From Dysidea avara (taxonomy: Eukaryota; Porifera; Demospongiae; Dictyoceratida; Dysideidae): DNA of 64,000 bases. The position numbers were made by a program, and so were the translations under genes. The notes beneath the pieces are model-generated. The model made no database searches and had not been told where the DNA came from. It saw nothing but the letters and a program-made list of their open reading frames with translations. The stretch spans positions 30,868,472 through 30,932,471 of the forward strand of contig NC_089276.1 in assembly GCF_963678975.1 (NCBI RefSeq), in the 5' to 3' direction. Shown here one piece after another: positions 12,401 through 20,530 of this stretch. Numbering within the stretch: the stretch's first letter is position 1; every line of letters starts with the position of its first letter.

Positions 12401-14176
12401 ACTTAGACATATAGGTTGGGAATGTTTGAGGCATCTTTTCATGCAGTTGAAATGTTCTGTGTAGAAAAACAATCCCTACATTGCTGAGACGATTGTTAGT
12501 GATACCTAGTAACTGAACTATGCAATGCTGACTAACTCAATTCTTTTTGCTTCACAACAATGCCCCTAACTAAAGCAAAATGTTAAACTCTAGACAGGGC
12601 CGCCCACGGGGGGGGCAACAGGGGCATTTTGCCCCGGGCCCCAGCCTGAAAGGGGCCCCAGGAGGCCTCATGAAGGGCCACCTGAATACCTGTTTAAAAG
12701 ATCGATATACTCTAATAGAGCAGTCACAGTATTCTTCAGAGGAGCAGTGTAGCAAGCTTATAGACAAGGAGATATGGTTGGTGCTGGGTAGTTATTGTCA
12801 TTGCCAGCAGGTTGTGACCTTTTTTTTTTTTTTTTGGTCTTGACCTTACAACTTGGGTGAAGGGCCCCACTTTAACTCTTTGCCCTGGGCCCCTTAATTT
12901 CTCTGGGCGGCCCTGACTCTAGATATTGGGGAGCTATAGTATGTTCATGTTGAGCTGAATCCTGAAAAACAGCTAAAAATTAAAAGTGGATTTTTTCTCA
13001 ATAGAGTTAACATTTCAGCCAACCAGATGATAATTGGTAACAGCAAAGGAGTCAACAACAGACATGTACGGTTTGGCTCCATTAAAAGTTCGGGAAAGGG
13101 CCGTAATGGACGCTGTACTTATATTATAAGGCTACCCCATAGGAAATGTATTGTGAAAATTTTGATTGGCCATAAATATTATGTCAAACATTTGAACAAA
13201 ATGATTTTGAAATATTTGTAGCAGATCAAGCAGTACTACAAATGAGCCAAATTTCAAGATTGTGTGTAATTGCATCCATGAGTTATTAAATGTTTTTGAG
13301 GATTCGGCTCAACGTGAACATACTATAGATATTTCCCTGACCACAGGGCAATATCTAGATATCGTCCTGTGGTCAGGGCAATATGTGATATATAACCCTG
13401 TGGTTTCCTTTGATCTGAGGTGTCAAAGTAGTATATTAACATATACCACATTGTTGATGCAGAAATAAGGATGAAATAAACAGACGAGACACTCTCATAC
13501 AAAAGCAACTAGATTTAATTGATAAAAAGTGTGAAGAAATGGAATCAATGAAAAATGAATTAGAGCAAAAGAATGAGGAAATTGAGAGAATGAAAATGTA
13601 CAGGTATGGTCATGCTGTATACTTTTTAGTTATCAGTTTTCAATTAATGATATTAAATATACTGTTTCAGTGCATTCATAGAAGGGAAATTTGAAGCAGG
13701 AAGTCAGGCTCTTATGCACACTAATGATAAATTATTTGGCATTGTTGAAAAAACATCTGATGTAAGTTAGTTTGCTGTTACTGTGAAGACCAATATAAAT
13801 TGGTGATTTTAAACAGTGCCACAGGTTGCTGCCTCACGAAACTTCTGAAAGAAGAGACACCATGCTCAGTTTAGATAATGCCGAACCTCATTCTGACACA
13901 TAGCAAAATATGTTACATTTTTAAACTCATGATATAATTATGCACTGATGATGGTAAACTTTGGAAATTTGGTATATTGTTTAAGGCACATGCTTCTGCT
14001 TCACATGACCGCATGACCCACTACCATGAGTCTTGAGGGGAGTGTATTATTCCAGTTCATCTACAGTGAAATTCATTGCCTATGGCGGCGAATCAGTGGA
14101 TGGGAAAAATTTATGAATATACATTCTAAAACCAATCACTAATGTTTTTCAGGTTGATATCTTTTATAAATATTAG
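6122..14176 (+). CDS. Coiled-coil protein gene, 6-7 exons
   Basis: Exons are 6122-6427, 9590-9630, 9678-9782, 10799-10903, 13463-13603 and 13671-13761; a possible terminal exon is 14153-14176 (VDIFYKY, stop). Every junction has AG/GT and all phases agree (0,2,2,2,2,0). The six exons sum to 789 nt, or 263 codons. The start is the ATG at 6122 (MADQSDLSSSAVV). The N-terminus is polar; residues ~60-102 (IEDIKNRLGNLEQKA) begin a coiled coil that continues through NKKVIELQKKIDEKSAEIEQ, EIEKLNKELNERKNEV and MKNELEQKNEEIERMKM. There is no signal peptide and no catalytic motif. The protein is probably structural or scaffold-like; I do not recognise the family. The 3' end is uncertain. Confidence 0.65.
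8651..8885 (+). repeat. CAGTGGCGGA-ended interspersed repeat
   Basis: It starts CAGTGGCGGAAGACG and matches the reverse complement of 1670-1920 in several blocks, including TTTTGGCAATGTTGACTA. Confidence 0.55.
9260..9478. mobile_element. TIR element, ATGACTGGATTTGACAAAAC ends
   Basis: The left end ATGACTGGATTTGACAAAAC pairs with the right end GTTTTGTCAAATCCATGACC. It resembles a diverged member of the family at 11318-11567 and 37256-37485. Confidence 0.5.
9678..9782 (+). CDS. Coiled-coil gene, exon 3 (105 nt)
   Basis: The acceptor is TATATTTCAG and the donor GTATGC. The exon is 105 nt, i.e. 35 residues or five heptads, and is split in phase 2 on both sides. It encodes FQNLNKKVIELQKKIDEK and IEQMRKNYDKQLQ. 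Exon 2 (9590-9630, EQEATTWTAQNAE) feeds it in phase. Confidence 0.7.
10799..10903 (+). CDS. Coiled-coil gene, exon 4 (105 nt)
   Basis: The acceptor is CCTTGCAG and the donor GTAAGC. The length (105 nt) and phase (2/2) are identical to exon 3, consistent with exon duplication in a coiled-coil rod. It encodes CGEIEKLNKELNERKNEVQW and DEKIKKSEQAEI. Confidence 0.7.
11130..11290. repeat. Hairpin repeat with GCCTGATAT core
   Basis: GCTTTGCCTGATATGTATGC pairs with GCATACATATCAGGCAAAGC around a short loop. The same 'GCCTGATAT...ATATCAGGC' hairpin, usually next to a CTCACCTAATAGGTG palindrome, recurs at 12030-12240, 55985-56150 and in part at 30180-30240 and 57785-57890. This is an interspersed family with no coding capacity. 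Confidence 0.55.
11318..11567. mobile_element. MITE with TGTGACCGGATTTGC ends
   Basis: TGTGACCGGATTTGCAAAAA at the left is matched by TTTTTGCAAATCTGGTCACA at the right, within TATA-type flanks. It is 250 bp with no ORF. A second copy lies at 37256-37485. Confidence 0.7.
12015..12300. repeat. GCCTGATAT / CACCTAATAGGTG repeat
   Basis: It contains the CCTTTGATCTGAG block also seen at 13405 and 45130, a hairpin between TACCATGGCCAC and GTGGCCATGGTA, the palindrome TCACCTAATAGGTGA near 12220, and the 'AACATTGATTGTGGG' block shared with 56165. Confidence 0.5.
12458..12594 (+). repeat. Interspersed repeat, copy A
   Basis: It is nearly identical over about 130 bp to 44851-44980, sharing GTAGAAAAACAATCCCTACA and TCTTTTTGCTTCACAACAAT. 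It is interrupted on its right side by the hAT-type insertion at 12595. Confidence 0.6.
12595..12915. mobile_element. Non-autonomous hAT-type element, 8-bp TSD
   Basis: The element starts CAGGGCCGCCCA and ends TGGGCGGCCCTG, flanked by a perfect 8-bp duplication ACTCTAGA (12587-12594 and 12916-12923). An 8-bp TSD and CAGGG ends are hallmarks of hAT transposons. The interior has GGGGCCCC-rich subterminal repeats, a T-tract near 12820-12836 and the motif ACTCTAATAGAGCAGTCAC. It is 321 bp with no transposase. Confidence 0.85.
13320..13440. repeat. Palindromic repeat (CCCTGACCACAGG)
   Basis: CCCTGACCACAGG pairs with CCTGTGGTCAGGG. The following CCTTTGATCTGAGGTGTCAA block is shared with 45035-45165. 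It ends about 20 bp before exon 5 of the coiled-coil gene. Confidence 0.6.
13463..13603 (+). CDS. Coiled-coil gene, exon 5
   Basis: The exon is 141 nt, with acceptor TTGATGCAG and donor GTATGG, phase 2/2. It encodes a Glu/Lys-rich coil including LIQKQLDLIDKKCEEMES and ELEQKNEEIERMKMY. It begins about 20 bp after the repeat at 13320-13440. Confidence 0.7.
13671..13761 (+). CDS. Coiled-coil gene, exon 6
   Basis: The acceptor is ACTGTTTCAG and the donor GTAAGT. The exon is 91 nt, entering in phase 2 and leaving in phase 0. It encodes AFIEGKFEAGSQALMHTNDK and LFGIVEKTSD. It could end with the small exon at 14153-14176, or join much further downstream; 58336 also accepts phase 0. Confidence 0.65.
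14153..14176 (+). CDS. Possible last exon of coiled-coil gene
   Basis: After the pyrimidine-rich acceptor AATGTTTTTCAG, the phase-0 frame reads VDIFYKY and then TAG. It fits exon 6, which leaves in phase 0. A small last exon is easy to find by chance, and no AATAAA follows closely (an ATTAAA occurs near 14879). Confidence 0.35.
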   Translation, partial: VDIFYKY

Positions 14177-14917
14177 ATTATTGTTTTGGTTTCATGCAAA
14201 TGTGTTTGAAAAAATGTTTAATCATATAGTGAGAATTGGACCACTTACCTTTTTAAGTTGCGAATTTTGTATCTTTCCTTTGTATAAGTGTCAGAGAATC
14301 TCTACTGCCAGAGAATCCATACTCTGGTCAGCCCCCACACATCAACAACTTCCTCCACCAATGCTGATGAGGTGAGCACTTTCATGATAGGCCACAACTA
14401 GGATTCAATAGTTCTTTTCAGATAGTGAAGCCTTACATGACAATTGTAGTTGACAGGATATATTGCTGCAGCATAGCAACAGCTTGTAATCCCATTAGCT
14501 GAAGCCTGATAGTGTGGTATAGTGATTTCCCTATACCACATTATGACATGTAGGTGCTTTTCCTTGGAAAACCCATGTGTGTTCCAGGAATAACCATTAT
14601 CCATATAAGCTGTTCATGAATACTATAATGCAGTGTTTAATTCTGACTTATCATTTGCCTTATAATTACTTCATTTAGTGTATATACACAATTTAACGCA
14701 TTCAGATATAGAGAGCATGTGTATAGCTATAAATTTGTGTATGCATATAAACAAATCATGGTTTCTAGTGGCCAGATTAGCTTCTGTAACAACAAGCTCT
14801 GTTACTGTGTTTTCTAACTACCAGTCCACCCTTCTTACAGTGCAATCAAATTTGCAGCATTTTGTGTCTTACAACCATTAAATATAAGGTAAAGAAACCA
14901 GATTGCAAATGTATATA

Positions 14918-15759
14918 CAATGAAGCCTCATTAATATGGCCAGCTGTGGGACTAAAAAATTTGGCCTGAATAACAAGGTGGCCTTATTAATGAGGTCATA
15001 AAGTAATGCTTAACTATATTTGGGACCTACTAGAGGTGGCCAATATAATGAGGTGGTCTTATTAAAGAGGTGGCCGCTAAGTGAGGTTTCACTGCAGCGT
15101 TGAAACCGGGTCACTACTGCTGACCCGGATGACCCACTGACCCGGATAGCAATCCGGGTCAGACCCGGATTGACCCGGATTAAATTAAGCCGGGGCGCGC
15201 GATAAGAGCTATGTTTCTGGTACTCTCGAGCAAGCGAGACTACGTTTCGAGCGTTCGATTCGTGTTGAGTAAACAAGTAGTTATGTGATAACTAAGCCGG
15301 TAAGTTTATAATTTAAAATCAGTCAGTGGGTTTGTTTCCACGTAGCTTCTGTGAGTTTACAGACAGCAATTGGGTGTGGCTTCGTACATACTTAGTATTG
15401 CAATTTCCCAATATATTAAAATGGGTGTGGCTCACAAAAGTACTTATCCTGCTGCAAGACTAGACCTAGACTATATACAACTCATACATTAATCGATTAG
15501 TGGGCGTGGCTTCACGTAAGCTTGCAGACAGAAACGGACACAGTTTCATGCTACAGACTGCACTTAATAAATGGGCATGGCTGAGCGTATGTTTGCAACG
15601 CGATAAGTGGGCGTGGCTCACGAAAGAGCTACGCGACTAGCGTTTATAGGTTCCACGTCGTCAAACGATCAATTTCGTTTCTCACGTGATCCAATCCGGG
15701 TCAGACCCGGAGAAAATGTGACCCGGTTGACCCGACCCGGTTTCAACGCTGTTTCACTG
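14918..15759. mobile_element. pogo/Tigger-like MITE interrupted by hAT
   Basis: The left end CAATGAAGCCTCATTAATAT and the right end GAGGTTTCACTG are flanked by TA (14916-14917, 15760-15761). The interior carries GAGGTGGCC/GGCCACCT-type repeats. Without the insertion at 15095-15751 and its duplication it is about 177 bp, matching its relative at 2145-2312. Confidence 0.7.
15095..15751. mobile_element. Non-autonomous hAT element (CCGGGTC family), copy 1
   Basis: The ends are CAGCGTTGAAACCGGGTC and GACCCGGTTTCAACGCTG, with a perfect 8-bp TSD TTTCACTG (15087-15094 and 15752-15759). CAGYGTTG ends with 8-bp duplications indicate a hAT element. The subterminal regions contain many GACCCGG units. 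It is 657 bp; copy 2 at 25882-26395 is 514 bp. Confidence 0.88.
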
Positions 15760-15878
15760 TACAATCAATGGACTGGACCACTGTTTCAAGCAAACATTTG
15801 GGCAACTGGTTGTATAGTTATTGCTCCACCAAATGTAGAATATGCAGTTTGACCTACACTGTAAATTCCAAAATATGA

Positions 15879-15950
15879 ATATCATACAAAATTACCACAA
15901 GAGTCATACAAAATGGCAAATTTGTATGACTCCTGTGGTATGACATTCAT
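15879..15950. repeat. Small palindrome in left arm
   Basis: ATACCACAG/GTGGTAT-type arms flank a loop (ACCACAAGAGTCATACAAA against TTTGTATGACTCCTGTGGT). It is absent from the right arm of the outer element, so it is probably an insertion, and it resembles the core of 4096-4220. Confidence 0.5.
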
Positions 15951-16435
15951 ATAGAGCAGTTAGCTCAGGTATTTCCGACCACCATGTACTTTCGGACGCA
16001 ATATTTCCTAGAGGAGCAACAAGACTCGATAAATTATTACACTATTATGAAGACCTATGACTATAACCTCCATATATAAGATATAAAAGGGTTCGGTTAT
16101 ATCGTGTGGCTGCAGTGACCTTGGAAAGTCACTGTCCAAAAACGTCGATGCTCGGACAACCCTGACATGTACGCTCGGACCCCACCCTCTACATAGTCTT
16201 GCGTGGCCAGACCACTTTTTTCCGTATATTGGGTGGGGAAAAAAGGGTCTGGTGCAACTCCAATAGCTTTTTACTTCTGAGCCGTCCCCACATTCCGGGG
16301 ACGCTAATTGAATAACATTGGTCACAAAGGAGGTGCCATGCATGACGTCAGTAAGTTAACTAGAGAGCTAATTGTGATAATGTTTCTCAAGAACAGTACA
16401 AAGCAATTAACACTCTATCTGAAATCAACAACTGT

Positions 16436-17251
16436 GTGTACTACTGCAATATTAATGATTGTCTAACTCGTCTCAAAAGTATCATTAATGATTGGATGAT
16501 CCACCAGGCTGGGCTACCCCAACCAGATCTAACTGTCTCAACCTTATCAGCAGATCTTGAGCAACTGGCTTCAACACACTGCAAAATCGAAAAGGCTGTG
16601 TCCGATTTGTCTAATAAAATAGAAACCTTGCAGTTGCAGGAGACAAAGCTGGTTGACCAAATCCAAACAACTTCAAATGCCCTTGATAGACATACAGCCA
16701 ATCCTACTCAACAAGTGCCTGATCGCAAATCCAATGTTGTTTTGTATGGTATCGATGAATGCTCTTCAAGAACATCTAGACACGAAAGACAACAGAATGA
16801 TGTTAAAGCCGTTTTAGAGACCCTTAGTAGTATAAAGGTTCAGATAAACCCTGATCACATAATCGACTGCTTTCGTCTTGGGAAATTCAAACAGAATCAA
16901 TCTAGGCCACGGCCCATCTTAACTAAACTCCAACGTACCATGGACGTAAATACAATTTTAGCAAACAAAAGTTCCTTACCTTCCCCATTGATTATCAAAC
17001 CTGATATGTCACCACAAGAAAGAGCAATAGAGTCAGTTTTACTAAAGGAAAGGTGGTCCCTAATCAAGGCTGGTCATAACCGTAAACAAATCAAACTTAG
17101 CAACAATCGTATTTTTGTCAACAACCAACTTCATGGAGAGGTTATTAATGCAGTTTTTAAATACTCTTCATCTACAGCTTCGAATTCGTCAGCTCAACCA
17201 ATGGACATAACACACACGAAACAACCGCGCTCACATGAGCAGTCTTCCTGA
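16436..17251 (+). CDS. LINE ORF1 protein, N-terminally incomplete
   Basis: The frame is open from 16364; the first ATG in frame is at about 16496 (MIHQAGLPQPD). Residues 30-80 of the open frame form a coiled coil (DLEQLASTHCKIEKAV, LSNKIETLQLQETKLVDQI), as in ORF1 trimers. An RRM-like part follows: SNVVLYGIDECSS, IDCFRLGKF, RPRPILTKL and LIIKPDMSPQER. This is the usual layout of an ORF1 RNA-binding chaperone in CR1/L2/Jockey LINEs. The stop overlaps the ORF2 start by 17 nt (17235-17251), suggesting translational coupling. No internal stop is present. Confidence 0.8.
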   Translation: MYYCNINDCLTRLKSIINDWMIHQAGLPQPDLTVSTLSADLEQLASTHCKIEKAVSDLSNKIETLQLQETKLVDQIQTTSNALDRHTANPTQQVPDRKSNVVLYGIDECSSRTSRHERQQNDVKAVLETLSSIKVQINPDHIIDCFRLGKFKQNQSRPRPILTKLQRTMDVNTILANKSSLPSPLIIKPDMSPQERAIESVLLKERWSLIKAGHNRKQIKLSNNRIFVNNQLHGEVINAVFKYSSSTASNSSAQPMDITHTKQPRSHEQSS

Positions 17252-20138
17252 TGACTGCTCAGCTACAAGTAGTTACAATGCTTTAAATTTCCAAAATCCC
17301 AATCATACTAAACTAAAAATCTTGAGTCTAAATTGTTGTAGTTTACGCAGTTCCGGAAAAAGAGCTCATTTCCAAGCCTTAATTGATGAACACAACCCTC
17401 ACATTATTTGTGGCTGTGAATCACATCTTGATAGTTCTTATTACAACGCTGAAATTTTTCCTCCTACATATACTGTATTAAGAAAGGATCGAGTAGAGGG
17501 TGCTGGAGGTGTATTCTTATGCATTAAGGAAGGCCTAGATGTATCTGAAGAACCTGATTTGGATGTAAATGCTGAAATCATTTGGGCAAAAGTGACTCCT
17601 TCTAAAAGGGCCCCCATTTATGTTTGCTCATTTTATCGTCCACCAGACCTATCCATTGACCCCATACTGCAATTGGGATTATCTTTGAACACTCTTACAT
17701 GTAGGTTTACTGAACTACCTAATATAATAGTAATGGGTGATTTCAACCTTCCAGGTATTAATTGGTTAGATGGAAGTGGTCAGGTTATCTCTAATCCTAG
17801 CTATGGAGTAGAACTAAATAATGTATTTCTTGATCAAATTAATGATATTGGCCTTAATCAATTTGTCAATACTCCGACTAGAAACAACAACATACTTGAT
17901 CTTGTACTTTCTACCTCATCTACCATATTGGACTTAACTACTGCACCAGGAATGTCGGATCATGAGGCCGTTGTCTTCCATCATAATATAGATAACACAA
18001 ATATTAATACTAAATCTGAACACAAAGTTGCTTTATACCACCGAGCTAATCTTGAGAATATTAAAAGAGACCTACTTGAATTTCAAACTTATTTTCTTGG
18101 GAATGATCCTTACTGTAAAACTGTCGAACAAAACTGGACTGATCTAAAAGGTGTAATCAATGACAGTGTTGCAAAGCACGTGCCATACAAAACTATACGT
18201 TCCAACTCCAAATTACCATGGATAAACAGAGAAATAAAGAGGGATATGAAGAGACGCAAACAATTATACAACATAGCTAAAAGAACCAAATCTAGTAATG
18301 ACTGGAATGCCTATCGCAAGATTAAAAACTCTATAAATAGCAAGATTAAAGTAGCACACAATAATTATTTTAATAGAATGTTTGACAACTCATTTAATGG
18401 AAATCGTAGACAATTTTGGAAGTATATTAGAGCAAAACGTAAGGACTACCATAATATCTCCACCCTAATTGTAGATGGTGAATCTATCTCAGATACAAAG
18501 AGTAAAGCCAATGCATTAAACAACTATTTTGAGTCAGTCTTCACTAAAGAAAACTTATCTAATATCCCTTCCATGAATGGTTGCAACAACCCTGTGAATG
18601 CTCTGCCTACTATGCCAAGTATTACATTTTCAGTGGCTGGTATCCAACATCAATTATCCCTATTAGATACCAACAAAGCAAGTGGGCCAGACAACATTCA
18701 TCCATATATCTTGAAGAATTGTGCAAACGAAATATCTCCTATACTGCAAGTTATATTCACTCAATCACTAGACACAGGTATACTACCTTCCGATTGGCTC
18801 ATGGCCAATGTATGTCCAGTTTTTAAGAAAGGAAACCGTACTAGTACCGCAAACTACCGACCAATATCATTGACTTCTGTATGCTCCAAAACTATGGAAC
18901 ATATTATATATCATTCCGTAATGAATCATTTAAACTCTAATAGCATTCTCATTGATACCCAGCATGGCTTTAGATCCCAGCACTCTTGTGTTACCCAACT
19001 TATTTCACTGATAGAAGACTTGTCACATGCTCTAGACCAACAGAAACAAACCGATGTCATTCTCCTTGACTTTGCTAAAGCGTTTGATAGTGTCCCACAT
19101 CAAAGACTATTAGTTAAATTAAGACACTATGGTATCAACGATCACATCTGTCAGTGGGTCAATACTTGGCTGACCAGAAGGTCACAGCTAGTAGCTTTGG
19201 ACGGTACTTTTTCTGACTCGATAGCTGTTCACTCAGGAGTCCCTCAAGGGACGGTCCTCGGCCCTTTGATGTTTCTTCTATACATTAATGACATAACAGA
19301 ACATGTAAATTCGCCACTACGGTTATTTGCTGATGACTGTTTACTTTACAGAATTATCACCACCAAGGAGGATGCCATTCAACTTCAGCATGATCTTGAT
19401 CAACTACACGAATGGGCAACTAAGTGGCAATTAAGATTCAATGTAACCAAATGTACTATTATGCGGTTTACCAGATCATTATCACCAATCATTTTCAACT
19501 ACAAGCTAAACAATCACAACTTGGGTACGTCAAACCAACACTCCTACCTTGGTGTTATATTGGACAACAAACTATCATGGTCTCCACATATTAGTAATAT
19601 AGCTGCTAAGGCCAATAGAACATTAAACTTTTTGAAACGCAATCTGAGTTGCTGCTCATCTAACATCAAAGCAACAGCCTACCTTACGATAGTACGACCG
19701 TCAATGGAATACGCTGCAGTCATCTGGGACCCATACCACCATAACAATATTCAACAGCTAGAGAAAGTACAGCGTAGGGCAGCTAGATGGGTCCTAAATG
19801 ATTTCAATCGATTCAGCTCAGTCACAGCTATGTTACAGCATCTTTCTTGGCCAAGCCTTCAGCTGAGACGTAAAATATCCAGATTACAAGCACTTTTTAA
19901 AATTATACATCAAGATTATTCACTGTCAATTCCTCTTCATTTTATTTCAATGACAAGATCCACCAGACTATATCACCCACATCGTTTTATTCTACCAAAT
20001 TCATCTACCCATTCATACCAACAGAGCTTTTTCTCCAGATCAATTAAGGATTGGAACAACTTACCATCTTCCATCATTGAGAGCAACAATATTGACTCTT
20101 TTTCAGCGGAACTGCAAACATTGTATGGAACTCTATAA
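17235..20138 (+). CDS. LINE ORF2: APE endonuclease + reverse transcriptase
   Basis: This is an uninterrupted 967-residue ORF2. An APE-like endonuclease occupies residues ~28-255: LSLNCCSLRSSG (Asn), CESHLD (Glu), SFYRPPD, MGDFNLPGINWL (Asp/Asn) and SDHEAVVF (His), so the catalytic set is present. The reverse transcriptase lies at ~480-790: PVFKKGNRTSTANYRPISL, QHGFRSQHSC, VILLDFAKAFDSVPHQ (first catalytic Asp), SGVPQGTVLGPLMFLLYIND, RLFADDCLLY (FADD near residue 697) and YLGVILDNKLSW. The C-terminus holds VQRRAARWVLNDFNRFSS and KDWNNLPSSI. It nicks target DNA and primes reverse transcription of its own RNA. No frameshift or stop is visible, so it may have been active recently, as the near-identical truncated copy at 22118 implies. 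Confidence 0.92.
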   Translation: MSSLPDDCSATSSYNALNFQNPNHTKLKILSLNCCSLRSSGKRAHFQALIDEHNPHIICGCESHLDSSYYNAEIFPPTYTVLRKDRVEGAGGVFLCIKEGLDVSEEPDLDVNAEIIWAKVTPSKRAPIYVCSFYRPPDLSIDPILQLGLSLNTLTCRFTELPNIIVMGDFNLPGINWLDGSGQVISNPSYGVELNNVFLDQINDIGLNQFVNTPTRNNNILDLVLSTSSTILDLTTAPGMSDHEAVVFHHNIDNTNINTKSEHKVALYHRANLENIKRDLLEFQTYFLGNDPYCKTVEQNWTDLKGVINDSVAKHVPYKTIRSNSKLPWINREIKRDMKRRKQLYNIAKRTKSSNDWNAYRKIKNSINSKIKVAHNNYFNRMFDNSFNGNRRQFWKYIRAKRKDYHNISTLIVDGESISDTKSKANALNNYFESVFTKENLSNIPSMNGCNNPVNALPTMPSITFSVAGIQHQLSLLDTNKASGPDNIHPYILKNCANEISPILQVIFTQSLDTGILPSDWLMANVCPVFKKGNRTSTANYRPISLTSVCSKTMEHIIYHSVMNHLNSNSILIDTQHGFRSQHSCVTQLISLIEDLSHALDQQKQTDVILLDFAKAFDSVPHQRLLVKLRHYGINDHICQWVNTWLTRRSQLVALDGTFSDSIAVHSGVPQGTVLGPLMFLLYINDITEHVNSPLRLFADDCLLYRIITTKEDAIQLQHDLDQLHEWATKWQLRFNVTKCTIMRFTRSLSPIIFNYKLNNHNLGTSNQHSYLGVILDNKLSWSPHISNIAAKANRTLNFLKRNLSCCSSNIKATAYLTIVRPSMEYAAVIWDPYHHNNIQQLEKVQRRAARWVLNDFNRFSSVTAMLQHLSWPSLQLRRKISRLQALFKIIHQDYSLSIPLHFISMTRSTRLYHPHRFILPNSSTHSYQQSFFSRSIKDWNNLPSSIIESNNIDSFSAELQTLYGTL

Positions 20139-20191
20139 CTGTAATCTTTGTAACTACGTAGCTAAATTCATTTTATGATTGCTTTTTTTTC

Positions 20192-20221
20192 CTGAGCATA
20201 TCAGTAGTGCTGTCTGCTCAG
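20192..20221 (+). other. LINE 3' stem-loop
   Basis: CTGAGCA (20192-20198) pairs with TGCTCAG (20215-20221), directly before the TAA tail. The stem is preserved in the truncated copy near 23285-23315 although the loop differs at two bases (CAGTAG vs CAGCTG), consistent with selection for the structure. Confidence 0.6.
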
Positions 20222-20244
20222 TAACAATAATAATAATAATAATA

Positions 20245-20367
20245 GATCTGTTTATCCTTTAAACGAATCTTAATTTGCTCCGATGTCTCTTTTATAGCGT
20301 CTTGAAAGTTAATCCTCATCGTGTAACAAGACTCACAACTGGAGCAGGAGTGTAGGAATACTTCATA
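20245..20367 (-). other. Loop of outer fold-back with short open segment
   Basis: This 123-bp piece is what remains of the interior of the outer element. On the minus strand one frame stays open and reads HSCSSCESCYTMRINFQ then DAIKETSEQIKIRLKDKQI, with a Cys-rich start and an amphipathic end. It could be a fragment of a captured exon or of a lost transposon gene; I cannot tell. Confidence 0.3.
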
Positions 20368-20530
20368 GTTTTACTGACGTCATGGCACCTCCTTTGTGAC
20401 CAATGTTATTCAATTAGCGTCCCCGGAATGTGGGGATGGCTCAGAAGTAAACAGCTATTGGAGTTGCACCAGACCCTTTTTTCCCCACCCAATATACGGA
20501 AAAAAGCGGTCTGGCCACGCGAGACTACCC

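Larger units (their letters stand above)
16360..20244 (+). mobile_element. LINE with full ORF2, CR1/Jockey group
   Basis: The order is ORF1 (frame open from 16364, no ATG at its N-terminus), ORF2 (17235-20138), 3' UTR, stem-loop (20192-20221) and (TAA)n tail (20222-20244). It has an APE-type endonuclease and a reverse transcriptase but no RNase H domain, which argues against the I clade despite the TAA tail. The 5' end is probably truncated, since ORF1 lacks a natural start. The element sits in the loop of an older fold-back. Confidence 0.88.

Noticed and set aside
15010-15852. Open frames across the CCGGGTC-rich region
   Set aside because: They fall within the non-autonomous hAT element and are not shared in frame with copy 2.
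16008-16343. 111-codon minus-strand frame
   Set aside because: It lies in the inverted-repeat arm of the outer mobile element; the arm copy at 20380-20530 shows it is not a conserved gene.
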